From contig NC_092796.1 of assembly GCF_918797505.1 (NCBI RefSeq), positions 32,746,098-32,810,097 on the forward strand: a stretch of DNA of 64,000 nt, written 5' to 3'. The DNA is from Bemisia tabaci. Its lineage: Eukaryota; Arthropoda; Insecta; Hemiptera; Aleyrodidae. Shown here piece by piece: positions 21,526-43,624 of this stretch. The notes beneath the pieces were generated by a model, which was not told the origin of the DNA, made no database searches, and saw nothing but the letters and a program-made list of their open reading frames with translations. Numbering within the stretch: the stretch's first letter is position 1; every line of letters begins with the position of its first letter. Both the position numbers and the translations under genes were made by a program.

Positions 21526-21818
21526 ATTTCTTTCACCTCTGACAGTGCGTATAGCTTGGTTCCCAATGCTTATTCCGATTGGTGTAACCAGATACACGCT
21601 CGATATCACCGGAATTTTAGTACTGACCACAAGATTTCCTCGAGATAATGTACACATAAACCACCCATTCTTTTACATGACCTAAAATCGATATTTTCAA
21701 TGGATTTATATGGCGAAATCGTTACTGGATGCTAAGAGGGCGATTCAAGTTGCAACCCTGCTGTTTTTGAAAATTTGAGCAGGTGATGCTTGGATGGAAC
21801 CGCACCTGCGGGTTAAGT

Positions 21819-21836
21819 GGGGGGGGGGGGGGGGGG
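21819..21836. repeat. G run, 18 bases
   Basis: Uninterrupted G tract able to form a quadruplex. Similar runs are at 63319-63332 and 63726-63744. Confidence 0.95.
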
Positions 21837-22639
21837 ACACAAATTTAAGTCCGATCTAAGTGATCCGCGGCGATTATCTTGGGTGTGGTCGCCGGTTATT
21901 TTTTTTTATTTTTTATATTTTTGGCTTTCCTTCTTTTTCCTTTTCCATCTCGAGCCTCACCTTGAGCAATATTTTGCTGAGCTCCGGACGAATGTCAGCT
22001 TTTCGACCTTGATCACGGGCGCTGCTGTAACCCAAGTGAATGACCAGTCCAGATCGCCCGCCCCCATTCGAGGTTGCCAAATCGCGCCATAACCCATGGA
22101 TTATATACACGGGTTTAAATGATGGAAAGTTCTGAAATCTCAGCACTGCCTGGCAATAGTGCCCACGTTAGATGCCAGTCATGTCTTCACAGGGTGTTCC
22201 ACCGGAGGAACCCGTTAAAGATTTTTCACCAATGATTCACGGATCATTGGAACCCGACGAGGAACCCATGCGATCGCTCGATTCATTCGTCGCGCGGGGC
22301 GTGGAATTTTTCCTCCGAGGGAAAACACTTTCCCCGGTGTGTTTTCCATGGTATTTTTTAAGATGTTTACGAGTGCTTCGGAATTTGAAATCATTTCGGA
22401 AAACAAACCTGAATACTCCATCTTGCACCCTAATACTTTAATCGCACACAAATCAATGCACCGCGAAACAGGGTACCAGCGCCGCAGCGCATATTTTCTC
22501 ATCAAAATTTTAGACAGAACACATTGAACATTACCGAAATTTACGCACAATAGAGAAATGAAAGTTGGTAGTTTACATCATGAATAGTAATTTCAAACTT
22601 CCCGCTCGTGAACGCACAGTCATGAACGTAGGCCAAATC

Positions 22640-22874
22640 GGATCACTTTAAGCAGATATGAACCAAGCCACATCAGCTATTGCCAAATTTAACTGAGCAA
22701 TTTAATTTTTTGCATGAAAACGGTTGTGCGGATTTTTGTGTAAATTTCAGTGAATTTTTTTGCAAAAAAATTTCAAAGGAATCCGCACAAACGTTCTCCT
22801 GTAAACAATTAAAGTGCCCGGTTAAATTTGGCAATAGCTGATGTGGCTTGGTACCTTTCTGCCAAATGCGGTCT
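22640..22874. repeat. Miniature element, family E, copy 3
   Basis: GGATCACTTTAAGCAGATAT then GAACCAAGCCACATCAGC on the left and GCTGATGTGGCTTGGTACCT then TTCTGCCAAATGCGGTC on the right. Inner arms: TTGTGCGGATT and AATCCGCACAA. Flanking 4-mers do not match, so the target duplication has decayed or the ends are misplaced. Confidence 0.8.
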
Positions 22875-23202
22875 AAGTGGTCATTGAAATCAGCTTACAC
22901 GCTGTGCAAGTAACTAGAGCTTGGTTTCACATGCAGCTTCTTCCTTTTTTGATGGAAGGCACCTATAATCTTGTCAGAAAAGAATTGGCACGCAAGAAAA
23001 TTCTTTCATCGTAAAATATACCGAAATTAGTTTAATGCTCGATTTGACTAGAGTAGACTTTGATTTTTTCGTGAACATGGACAAAATTGTTTTTCTCGAA
23101 CATTTGAGTTGAATTTCAAAAGTTTTAATGTGTATGTCGTATTCCATGTAAAATTTTTATAAGGAATCGTGTAGCGTGGTACTTCATTTTGTATCGTGGC
23201 CC

Positions 23203-24094
23203 CAGGGCCGGATTAAGGGGGTGGCCACATGGGCCGCGGCCCATGGCGGCAAATCTATAGGGGGCGGCAAATTTTGCAATTTTTTTAAATGTAGGTATAA
23301 AAAAAATTCGGATTTAGAAAAAAAATTATGTAGGAGAAAAGGCGAAAAAAGCTCTAATTTTCTGAGAGTATAGTAATTTCTACTTTTGTCGTCTTTCAGT
23401 GATCTAAGAGACAGCACCTTTAATTAGTCGAGTTAAGAGAGAAACCAAACACGCAATTTGGCCTGGAACACGCGACTTACCTAGAGAGAAATGATGACGA
23501 GGACTTGAGATGAAAAAGAGAAGCCCTCGGCGCGGCGATCGACATGTAACACATATTAGCGCCTACAAGATAGCATGAATACTTCACGCATTGCATCAAA
23601 CACAGTGCGGTCATTGCGGACAGCGTGAAACGGATAGCGCCTACAAGATAGCATGAATACCTCACGCATTGCGGCAAACACAGTGCGATCAGCGTGAGAC
23701 GCATAGCGCCTACAAAACTGCGCGAATACTTCACGCATTGCGTCAAACACAGTGCGGTCTGCGAGGCGCGGCGGCGGAAGTCAAAATCATTGAACCACAT
23801 TTATGTTTGTTCTTTCATAATTTTTTCGTTCATTTCTTAAGAATGGAAGGCCTTGTCCATTAGAGATAGGTTTATGAACTTAACTTTCGCGCAAAGTTCC
23901 GTGAACTTTTGCAAGTAGTGTTGACAGGGCTTTCCCAAAAAATGTGTTCAACACCAGTAAACGCGTCTCATGCACCCCTCCTCCGCTGGCACGTTCATTT
24001 GATGGTTTTCATTGACGTTTCAAAACGAATGAGAAGGGGGCGGCAAAAAACTAGCGGCCCATGGGCGACAAGTAGGTAGGTAAATCCGGCCCTG
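23203..24094. mobile_element. hAT-type nonautonomous element, family R, full length
   Basis: 892 bp. Starts CAGGGCCGGATTAAGGGGGT and ends GGTAAATCCGGCCCTG. A perfect 8-bp duplication CGTGGCCC lies at 23195-23202 and 24095-24102. Subterminal CGGCCCATGG appears at both ends in inverse orientation. The middle holds a three-unit tandem repeat (23558-23778). No transposase frame, so it must be moved in trans. A 5'-truncated copy is at 41843-42631. Confidence 0.92.
23558..23778 (+). repeat. Three tandem units of about 70 bp inside the hAT element
   Basis: Each unit reads AGCGCCTACAAGATAGCATG-like, then AATACTTCACGCATTGC, then CAAACACAGTGCGGTC. Spacing is irregular (about 80, then 67 bp). Two units exist in the copy at 42126 and two, inverted, near 62810-62950. 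Not CRISPR: the units abut and lack unique spacers. Confidence 0.85.
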
Positions 24095-24102
24095 CGTGGC
24101 CC

Positions 24103-25783
24103 GTTCCAATGTTGAGTGACGCAAAATTATTTCACGGTTGCAGAAACCTCAAAAGATTAAAAAAAAAAAAATTAAAAAAAAAACTTTTTAAGAGCAGGGA
24201 AATGCTAGTTGAAAGAAAATAGTCCGAATCAAGAAATATAATCCGAATCAGTCCGTATAAACCGCATTTTCTTTTTGAAGCTGGTCTGGAAGTACATTAA
24301 CAGTAATAGATTGCGAATTATACGAAATTATCAATTTCTAATGTGCGGATAATACTCACGTCATTTTTCTTGAAAAGTTTATGAATGTCGTTTAGGTCTC
24401 TAGCCACAAAGTTATTCTATCTTCCCACCTCTCTCCCATTAATGTACTTACATCAACTTGCGCCTTAAGTCTCAAATGCCCCTAAGTTAGTTCTTAAGTC
24501 TTCGCTTACTCTCGCCCTCCCTCTCTCTCTCCTTTATTCATACCAATGCCAGCAGGATGTCTGCAGGGCGTTGAAACTGAGAAAATTCAGAGGAAAAAGT
24601 TGCCATTAAAATTGTCAAGAAGACCGGAGAATTTCAGGGACAAAATGTCAGAAATAACGTAGAATTTTTTCTCTTTTTTTCAACAAAACAAAAAACACAC
24701 GGGAAATGCTCGAAAGTATTCTGGTAGACTCACGTTCGCTTTCTCTCTTTTGTCAATGATCGCAACGCCGAAGTGGAGGTTTTTTTAAACTTTTAACTTT
24801 CATATGATGCAAAAGAAGAGAAATGAAAACTTTTAGTTCATTTCAAAATTTACGACAGAACGTTCTCTATCGTTTTCTTCATTTCTTTGCGTCGTCAATC
24901 GAAAATTTCATGAAGAAAATGAAAGAAAAAGAAATTAATTTTCAATGTAGGTATCATTTACAAAATCCCTGGAAATATTTCACGATTTTGAATTCAATGG
25001 AATCCTGCCATCCTGACACAGGAAAGTTGTGGTTTCTTCCAAATCATTTAAGTATGCCTGCTCGGATCGACAGAATTCGAATTTTGGTTTCCTCTCTTCT
25101 GGTTTTCGCGTGGTTTTGTTTTGAGTCATGTTTAACGGTCCAGTGCTCAAACCCCTTCAATTCTCGTCGCTGCAATCAGCACTACGTTTACTGCTCGCAC
25201 TAAGCACCAATCCGTGCGATCTAATTTATCATGATGTAGTGCTACGGCCGTAGTTTTCCTTCCAAGTTTCTCGAGACCAATGCATTCAGGTCAACTCGCT
25301 GCATTGGATTTTCGAGACGTTTTCCATCTACGCATCCACAAAATTTGCGTGTATTTTCCGAATAAAATACACTATTTTTTTGACTTGTGGGAATCTGAGT
25401 CGCTTTTTGGGATCTCAAATAGTATTTCGAGAATTAATCATGATTTCTTCATTTTTTTGAAGATCTTTCGGAGTTTTAATAACATGAGATCTTTCACAAG
25501 ATTACATGTACTTTTGAAGTCTCGTGTTCATTCAAAATAGATTTTTTGTGAAGCCGAATGATCGATCAATAGGTCTGTAGGAAAAATACCAATTTTCCTA
25601 TCACTTGAGGTGGAAATCACTCGGATGCCTGGCAATGTCTGCTATTTTTGGGGGTGAAAAAACTTCAAAATTCATGCTCTGAGTTCTCAGTGCATCAGTA
25701 GAATTCTGTTTTTCTCATGTCCTTAGAAAACCCCCACATCAATTGTGCAACGACCTACAGTTTGAAATTTTTTTCTGTTGCAG
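24103..25783. other. AT-rich DNA before the first visible WDR7 exon, probably intronic
   Basis: No repeat family or exon recognised. Its last 25 bases (TTTGAAATTTTTTTCTGTTG then CAG) are a good polypyrimidine tract and acceptor. Because the next exon starts in mid-codon, this stretch is most likely the 3' end of an intron whose 5' end is outside the window. Confidence 0.6.
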
Positions 25784-34575
<8,792 letters not shown>

Positions 34576-36580
34576 GGTCAAAGTTGTTTTTGTAAATTTA
34601 GAGGATGGATCTGTTTTCGCAGTAACTCGTTTAACTGCTTCTTTGTTGCTTTCTTTATGACAATAACTTTGTCCCCTTATTGTTTCATTCATTATTACAT
34701 TGTACATTATTGTTTATTGTTTAAATCCTGTTTTATGTTAATGTTATCTGTTTGCGTACTTTACCAGTAAAATTGTACCGTTGTAGAGATTTCAACAAGA
34801 AGAATAGTCCGTAAAAATGGTTAAGATTTTTTGAATCTTCATATCTCTATGTTTTATTTGATTTTATTATTTTGAGATGGAGCTATGAAAGTTTATTAGC
34901 CTAGAGCATTTATCGTTAAAAGTTAAGAAATAACTGCAAAACTGTCTGAATGGAAGGGCAGATTTATCTGCATTTAAGATTTCAAAATTTCCTTTAAAGT
35001 TTTATTCTTCAAAAGTTCAACGTGCAACTTAAAGGAGATATGAAAATTTGATAGTAAAAGTTGAAATGCATGTATCTTGATCGAGTCGTTTTAAGATCTT
35101 TCCCTTTGCTTTAATTTCTCGAAAAAAACATGTGGACTTTATTTTTTGAAATTTCCACACAATATTCTAGACAAAATGGAGAATAATCATTAAACATGAC
35201 ACAAAATGAGGTTTATTAGCTTTCCTTTGAAAAAATAAAATTTAACAAAAAATCCGTATCATTACGAATTGAGGTACACGTCTTTCAACTTTCACCTTTG
35301 AATTTCTACTTTGCATGGTATGTGCTCAAGTTTTCAAGTACTGTGCCACCAAATGATGAAGATGTTTTGGTATGGAGGCTTTAGTTTTTTAATGATCAAA
35401 CGAAAACATCTTATAAACACTTTGCACTATTTATAGTTCTATTTAATAGTGAAATTGTCACAGGAAGTTTGAATTCTATGGAAATGCGTGGAATAGGAAT
35501 ACCCAGCTACTATTTTTAGAAGGATGGAGAGTGCAAAAATTTAGAAAGTCCGTTTCTTTAGTTGAACAATTCTTTTTGCCTCAAACCTCAAGCTTGTCTG
35601 CTCCCCACTTAATGAAGATTTCCAGAAGAATTTTTAGGCATAGAAAACCCCCATTGTTCTCTTCTATTCAAGTGTTGAACTAGTTCCCGTCTCAATTTTA
35701 TCAGTAGTCATTTTTGATGATAGTTTGGCTGTTTGTTAAGTCTCTGAATGTACCAGCGTCCTCCTGATACTTCAGCATCATACTTTCTCTGAAATTACCT
35801 AAGCCTTAAAACTTGTGTCAAAAAATTTTGATCGGAAATCGTATTTAGAAAACTAGAGGGAAAAAGTACACACCGTTATAAAGGTATCATGAAAAATATT
35901 TTCAAACCAGAAGGTTCTCTGTTTATGCCGTTTGGGAAATTTGTGCAACCATGGACCCACTGATTTTTTCTCCCGGCTGAGACGCAAGTATAAAAAACCA
36001 CTAAACCTGCAATGTTAGGAAAAAATTGCAAAAAACACAGTCCAGGTCAAAACATTTTACTTAAGTCAAAACATTCCTTCCCATTTCCATGTTTTCGAAT
36101 TGGAACCTAATAAATTTCATCGTGCACTTTCCTCCTATTAGACTGATGAGTGGATGTTAAGGTAGTTTGCAGTAAACCAATTGAATAATGATAGCAACCA
36201 CAACCATGCCTTACAGAATTAGATTTTTTTTTGTATTATCCAATTTTTATAACCATGTTTGCAAAAAATTAGCAAAATTTAAACTTTCAATTTACTCTTA
36301 TCATCAATGAATGTAAGAGGTAGTCCAGTAGATGTTTGATGCTTTGCTGTATAGTGCAATAGTTGTAAGTTTAGACTAATGAAGAAAATTATATGGTTCA
36401 TCCAGAAAGAACCCTTCCTGACATTCTTGGCCCAGTAGATAGAATTGTCTCTTTGAATTAAATTACAAAATTCCGCACCCATGAGTGAAATGAGATCAAA
36501 ATTGTCTCCCTCCTTTCCTCAAACTAATATCATCTGAATTAATGGAAGCGGCAAAAGCAGTGATCTTACCGCTCACATTG
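34576..36580 (+). other. Probable WDR7 3'UTR
   Basis: Starts directly after the WDR7 stop. No repeat family or coding evidence. The first AATAAA on the gene strand is at 35234-35239, giving a 3'UTR of about 0.66 kb if used. The absence of elements beyond it leaves a much longer 3'UTR possible. Confidence 0.45.
35234..35239 (+). terminator. Candidate polyadenylation signal for WDR7
   Basis: First AATAAA downstream of the stop codon. It lies in an A-rich stretch, so the match is weak by itself. Further candidates lie downstream, for example 41393-41398. Confidence 0.3.
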
Positions 36581-36797
36581 ATGGCCAAAGTGCAGAACTA
36601 CGTCTCTCTGTTTGCAACGTTGCCGATTTCCTGTCTTATTTTATTCTTTCGTAGGAAAACTAGTCCAAGTAATTCCTTGAAAACTCCCTTGTTTTTCCCT
36701 CTCTGTCAGCAGAATATTTTGTACAGATTTCAAGTTAAAAAGTTGGCTTGTTTCTCCTCGAGAAAATAAAATAAGAGCGGAAATTTTGAAACACCAC
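36581..36797. repeat. Family G element, right end lost
   Basis: ATGGCCAAAGTGCAGAACTA then CGTCTCTCTGTTTGCAACG, core CTCTGTCAGCAGAATATTTT, then AAGAGCGGAAATTTTGAAAC, after which the similarity ends without the CACTTTGGCCAT terminus. Confidence 0.75.
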
Positions 36798-39700
36798 ATT
36801 ATGTGGTCTTACACCCTGGCAACCCATACGTACCTTCTTTAAAACTGAATAAAGGGACTAACTCATAGTAGAAAGTTGTAAAAATTTTCTGACGCAAACA
36901 TTTTAATGTGCTTAAAGAATGTTACCCATGTCTCTCTACATGAGTATAATGTGAACATTGAGGAATTGCATGTCATATTTACTGCTGATTGTGTAGTTTT
37001 GCAAAATCTAATTTTGAAATCTTCATGTAAGAAACCTTGTCAAATGAAATGAATAATCCCTCTTTCAGAAAATTATTACTTTTGCAAAATCAAAAATGCA
37101 AGTCGTGTCTTGTGATAAGTGACCGTTTGGTTTTGTTCTACGAAACTGTATTTAATTTTAGATTTAATGAGGAGTGAGAAATGTTTAAGAAAGGTCATTT
37201 TTTCTTACTTAGTATCAATCAATTTGCTTCGAATCTAGTTCAGTTAAACCAATCAGTTCTACGGTGTGAAAAATATTTATGCAGCAAGAAGAGATTTTTG
37301 AGACTCTGTGTGGGATTTTCAGTATGATTTTGAAGTCCATCCCTAATGGTGTCTTCAACAGTCTGCGGCCATGGGGGCAAAATTTGAAACCCTTGTTAAA
37401 AAATAAATGAACTTTTCATGGTTCTCAGAAAGGTGAGCAGATGCAACAATTTTTGCTTTCCTGCTCATCACTTCCCCCCGTCGATAGATATCAAGCATGA
37501 TAAAAGGGTCACTGTGAAATTAAAAAGAGAAAAAAAAGTAACATTTCTCTTGGTTCTTCTTGATGCCTCTGTTGTCCAGTCATATTTTAACATGGTATAG
37601 CCAGTACTCTCACTTTTTCTCTTTACTCTTGTTTGTTACTTCTGTCAATCGTGGTCAGTAGAAAGTGTTTTCTCATGTGTATAATTGTAAATCACCCTCA
37701 TGTAAATATGGATGTTATAGATTTTGGACTTGTTAAGAAATCCGAGTTGTCAGTGATATTTTGCTTCTCTTGACATGCTGACTATTTTGTTGTTTGCCAG
37801 AACCAGCTACTATACTCTGTATCCTCTTTGTGACCATACTGTTAATGTTTTAGAGGAAGAAATATACATGGAGGTATGGGAAAGTCAACCAAGACACGTT
37901 CCTCGAAAGTCAGGACTTTCGTAGATTTGAAGAGAGTGCTCTTTTAAATTGTTTTTTAATACTAAGTAAGAATCTATTTTCTTTAAATATTGCAAGCTCT
38001 AAGTAAGCATTTTTCATTCTAATTTTTAGGAAATAAATTCGATTACCAAAATGGACCATCTCAAATGACTGTAAGCAGTATTGTGTGCGTGAAATTTCAA
38101 GTCAAAGCTGGAATTTAATTATTTTTTCCTAGTGGAAAATTAATATTTATTTTTAAAAATTATATTGAATTATCAAATGATATTCTTGGTGTTTGAGAAA
38201 CATCAGTTTCCTCTTTGTCCACTTTTAATGAAAGTTGCCGATCTTGATTACGACAAATAATGAGGAGCAATAGTGGATAAAATTATCCTAATTAAATACC
38301 AAGCTTGACGAAAAATTTTCCTTGAACTGAAGCAATGTTGCCATAAAGAATTATTGAGGATCCCTGAATTTTCCCTGGCCAAGTTTCCACGTATCAAGAA
38401 ATAACTTTTTTGAGAAGTGTTAACAATAAAATGAGTTGAATGACACGTAGTTGCTGGTAACAGCAACACCACATGCATTTCACAAGAAATTGAAAATAAT
38501 AAGGGTTTCTATAATTCAATAGATCACTAGTGCCAGAATAATTGTAACATAATTTTTTTTTTTGTAAGTATTTACATTGAGGAGAGGAATCAAAGTATTT
38601 AGAAGTGTCAATAGCCGCAAACCTTACATGATTCGTACTGACAGGTCAAAATCAATTGCATTGGATTTGCTTTTAGTTTTTTGTTTTTTCTCGTGTTGTG
38701 TCTTACAAAATCAGGCTCAAACAAAGTAAATTAAGTATAAACCAAGTCAAGCCCTCAAGCTTACTTTTTGCACAGCAAGTGAAGTGCTGGGTGCAGAAAG
38801 AGCATTTTTTGGTCGCGGTGTCTCAGGATCTCCGTTAACATTTCATCCACCATAAGTAAAGCAAATGCATGGAATTTGTTAAAACTTTTACTGAATTTTC
38901 TTTATTATTTTACAATTCTGAAAAGAAAAAATTGAAGAAAATTCACCCAATAGTTTCCTCTCTAAAATGTAAGTTAGCATAGGAGACTCTTAAACACTGC
39001 AACCAAGAAATTCCCTCTCTGCACTCAACGCCTCATGTGTAACTATCATTCTCACAGCACATTCTCTAGCAGGCATTAGACAATTGCATTTGATTTTATG
39101 GAAATATTTGATGTCTGTTAACATTTCTAGAATATACAACAATGTTTTCATCCTAATTTGCAAATTGATATTGATTTGAGGTACCAGAATCGTCAAATAA
39201 TTTTTTTTGAATTCACTGAAGTTAATCAAGATAATTATTGAGGTTAACTACACAGCTGTCAAGGCTGTCAGTAGTGTAAAGCAAAATATTATTTGCGATT
39301 CTAGAACTTCGCCATAAAAAACAAATGTTTTCGCTTGGGCCAATTTGATCTTGCGCAAAGCAATAGCAATATCAGGATGCAGCAATGGTTCAGAGAAAAA
39401 TGCCAGAAGACCAGATCAGTACTCAAATATATATTGCTTTTAGCAAACTCACTATTATAGCATTTGTATTTTATTTTGATTAGTTACTTTTTTAAAAAAC
39501 CATTGAGGTGTACTATTTTCAAAATGTATCAATTTTGATATGGCATGAGAGTAAAGAATTTTTTCTCTCTTTTTCTCTATGGTTCCGAACAAATCAGTAT
39601 TATAAAAATTCATCTTTCTAACTCAATTTTTTTTCTTTTTGCATTTTTCCCTAGTGATAAAGTATCATAAAAAATTGTGTTTTTGCAGCTGAACATTTTT

Positions 39701-41842
39701 TTTTACTTTTTTTTCTCAGCTGCTGAATTTTGATGTACACAAAATCCACTCCTGCGGTAGACGCTAAGGGACTCCTATTTTTCTCATGTTAAATTAAAAA
39801 AGCTTAGCTCTAATCTTATTCCTAAATTTAGGGCCAACCTATCATCAGGACTGCATAGGGTGGACACAGAATCTGGAATTGTAATTTAGTTATGAATTTA
39901 GCTTGCATTTTAGGATAGGACAACCTTTCTATGTATTACATTCCATTTGTGTTTTTATTCCTAAGTTTTGTTTTTGTCTTTTACGTAATCTGAATTCTAA
40001 TTTCAAATTTTTGTCTGCTGACTTACTATACTTTCTAATATCTGTGAACCCCTGCGCAAACACTTAATTTTTCTCCCTTTTACCAAGAAGAGGACCTTTT
40101 TTTTTTCATTTTTGGTACCTTCTGTTCAAAAACATTATCCTCTCCCCCTTTACCACCAAAAGTAACACAAAATTGAGAGTTTCCATTTTTTCTGTACAAA
40201 TTTTACCCACCTGAGGATAACTGCTTTTTTTCTTCTTTTATTTGACCTCAACGGTTGGTAATAAATTATTGTGTTCACTACTATCTAAAAATAGGAAATA
40301 TTTTATTCGATACCTAACTAGAGAGAAAAAGTAATTAAGATTGTGGTGGAACGATCAGGGGGTCAGAATTTGTGATTCCTTGCTGCATTTTAATGATTTT
40401 ATTTCAGTTTCCTGAAACTTTAAAGTATGGGTATGAAAAAGAATTGGAGTAAGAAATTAAAATATTGGTAAAAATTTATCATCATTATTATTATTTCTAT
40501 ATCATTTATTTTTCAGTTTCTCTTTATACATCATTGTCCCTGCATCATAAGCAGAACGTTGTAAGTGAGTTTCTTTTAGGTGTATCCGTTCTGGAAAGAC
40601 GGTGAATTAGTAAGGGGGAATAAGCTTTTATTACAGAGTTACAGGATTAGGAGGATCATGACCTTAGCTCTAAAAATAATTTTATTTTATGCATCAAAAG
40701 TTCATGGTCAACTTCAAAAAATGAAAACATAAAGTTTTCAAGTTTCAATTGTTTCCATGTCCCTTTCTTCCTTCACTTTATCTTTCCTTCCTGTTTTTTT
40801 TTCTTCTTTTTTTCCTTAATATTTTCCTATTATTTAGCAGTATAAAAACTGCAGGATTCTACTTTCCTTCGAAAGGAGAAAGAAAAAGTATGGGTGTGTT
40901 TTATGGAACACGATGTATGAGACTTTAAATTCCTTCTTTCACTATGTACTCTAATGACGTAGAAGTATCAGATTAACGAATGTACTCTTATTAGAAGCAC
41001 ACAAAACCTTGTCCACATAGAGAGCATAATTTCTAAAGCTCCAGTTGGCTTTTCCAATGAAACAATATTTTCATTTTGTTTGCAGAAAAGCTTACTCCAA
41101 GTCTTCAAACCCCAGCCAATACCATTTTTTGGTATAATTTTTCACTATTTTGATGTGAAGTAATGCAAAATTTACTTTTTGATTCTTCTGTGTAGTTTTT
41201 TATAATCCAATCACCATTTTTTATCCAAACCTGCAACCAAAATTTAAAAAGCAGGATATTCAGTTTAAGTCTTAAGTTGAATTTAGCACTTAACTCGATC
41301 CAATACCACAATTTTCCTTTAATAAGCAGTTAAGGAGTTAAAAATCAAATGTACCGTATCTTTTGAAACTTTTAAGTGAACACATTTTATTAAATAAAAC
41401 ACACTCTATACTGAATTTCTTACGCACTGTTGTGTTGTTTAATTTAAGATGATTTTGTGATTTTGGACAGAGGATTTTATAATCGCACGGCAAATAAACA
41501 AAAAGAGAATATGAAAAAATGTGTAAATCATGCTGTCTCTAATTTATTGAAATTATACCAATACGCATTGTATCATAAGTAATTTGTTGATATTGTTATG
41601 TTACATAAAAAGAAATTCACAGTTATTAATTGGTGCTTTTTCCCTATCTCTTCCTCCCCGTTTTTTTAAAAAAAACTGTAAAAAAAAGTAGAGGTTGCAA
41701 TCTGGCTAAAATTTTTCCTAAAAACTGTTGTTCAATAACATATTCAAGGGGGTTTGTAAATCAGAATATGCTTTTTTTACAATTCTTAAGTACCAAAATT
41801 TGGCAAACGTGTTTTACAACAAAAACACCGATTTCTTTATTG
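36798..41842. other. Element-poor AT-rich stretch downstream of WDR7
   Basis: Five kilobases without any repeat family found elsewhere in the window, without exon-like open frames, and rich in T tracts. AATAAA occurs at 41393-41398, just before the next element cluster begins at 41843. Compatible with a very long 3'UTR or unique intergenic DNA. Confidence 0.45.
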
Positions 41843-42631
41843 TTGCAATTTTTTTAAATGTAGGTATAAAGAAGAATCGGATTCAGAAAAAAAATTACTA
41901 ACGAAAAAAAGTGACAAAATCTCTCATTTCCTGAGAGTTTATCTCTAATTTTGTCGTCTTTATGAGATACAATGGACAGCACCTTTAATTAGTCGAGTTA
42001 AGACTATAAGAGAGAAACCGAACACCGAATTTGGCCTGGAACGGCGCGGCGCAGAGAGCAATCATGATGAGAACTTGAGATGAAAAAGAGAAACCCGCCG
42101 CGCGGCGGTCGGCATGTAACACATATTAGCGCCTACAAGACTGCATGAATACTTCACGCATTGCGTCAAAGACAGTGCGCGCGGTCAGCAGCGGGCGGCG
42201 GGAAACGCATAGTACCTACAAGACTGCGTGAATAGTACTTCACGCATTGCGCCAAACACAGTGCGGTCAGCGCGACGCGGCGGCGGAAGTTAAAATTATT
42301 GAACCACACATTTATGTTTGTTCTTTCATAATTTTTCGTTTATTTCATATAAATGGAAGGCCTTGTCCACGCAGAGATAGGTTTACGGATCGTTCCGTAA
42401 ACCTATCCGTAAGTTAAGTACTTAACTTTTCCGCCAAGTTCCGTGAACTTTTGCCATTAGCGTTGACAGGGCTTTCGCAAAAAATGTGTCCAACACGAGT
42501 AAACGCATCTTATACACCCCCCCCCCCCTCCAGCACGTTCACTTGATGGTTTTTATTGATGTTTCCAAACGAATGAGAAGGAGGCAGCCAATTTCAGGCG
42601 GCCCACGGCAAAGTTAGTAAATCTGGCCCTG
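41843..42631. mobile_element. hAT-type family R element, left end truncated
   Basis: Begins inside the element (TTGCAATTTTTTTAAATGTA) and runs parallel to 23268-24094 to the terminus AAATCTGGCCCTG. Contains two tandem units (from about 42126). The missing first 65 bases include the left terminus, so no target duplication can be read. It diverges from the full copy by many substitutions. Confidence 0.88.
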
Positions 42632-43064
42632 AAATCAAGAAAATCCGCCAGAAACCCCCATTTTTCCGGATCCGGAAATAAAGGTTCGGATTCCTCCTTG
42701 TAGAGGTTAAATGTAACGACTATTTGAACGCTTTAACTATTTTCAATGGACGACAGTGAATTATTAACATAGGAACATTATTGCAGATAGTTGAATGCAA
42801 TACTCCGTACTTACTTCTCCCCCATTTCAAGTTTTTCCTAATTATAAAGACTCCTTGCGTCTCGGTTCAACTGTGTCCAATTGTTTGCACGTGTGTTATT
42901 AGTTAGCAAACTTCGAGCGTAATTTGATTAGATTAGAACACCCGGTGTTGTGGGGGCTCGTTTTTTTTCAACGGGAAAAAAAACCCGAGTTCTTGTTTTT
43001 TCTGTCATTGAAGCTAAAGTAAACTCATGGTATTATTCTACTCATGGAGAAACTAAGGGGCTCT

Positions 43065-43296
43065 GAGGACAAGGCGTATTTAAGGACAGTTTTTGCTATT
43101 TCGAGAAACACGTGTTTGAACTTTCGAAAATTACATGGATCTCAATGGCGGAAAGAAAGTTCAAACTGACTTTTCGATGCTTTGAAATTGGAATTTTGGG
43201 GCAAATTTTTCACAAAATTTGCATCCAGACTAGTTTCACTTGAAATCATTAGTATCTCATTTGTTTCAGAAACTTGCACTTACGCGCCTTGTCCTC
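43065..43296. repeat. Inverted-repeat element, family S, copy 1
   Basis: GAGGACAAGGCGTATTTAAG on the left and CACTTACGCGCCTTGTCCTC on the right. The arms also pair GTTTGAACTTTC with GAAAGTTCAAAC around ACATGGATCTC. Matches 45434-45664 almost throughout. Confidence 0.75.
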
Positions 43297-43624
43297 TTTA
43301 TTATCATTCAAATTGCGTTCTTAAAAAACGTTCATTTTTAAGTAGTCTCATTAGGTATACTTATCAGCTCAGTGATTATGAGTTTAATAGTCGCGTGTGT
43401 ATAGCCTCGCTTAATTTAATGTCGAAAAAATAACAACACTGAGGATGCGGGCTAATTTTTTTTATTATCAATGCTCTATATCAGAATATTCAAATTGATA
43501 TCAGTGGTTACGTCATCAAAGAGATCCTCCATTACAGCGAGTTGCATTCAAACAATAAAAATGACATCACCCCTTTCGATGCCACCAATGAGAATAGATC
43601 GATGAATGCCGCTTTTTCTGTGAC

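Noticed and set aside
23558..23778. CRISPR-like array
   Set aside because: The units are contiguous, variable in length and lie inside a hAT element in a eukaryotic sequence. There are no unique spacers.
25717..25783. Possible start codon for a short WDR7 isoform (ATG at 25717, in frame with the first visible exon)
   Set aside because: The stretch contains the polypyrimidine tract and CAG acceptor, and its peptide does not look conserved. A start here would need transcript evidence.
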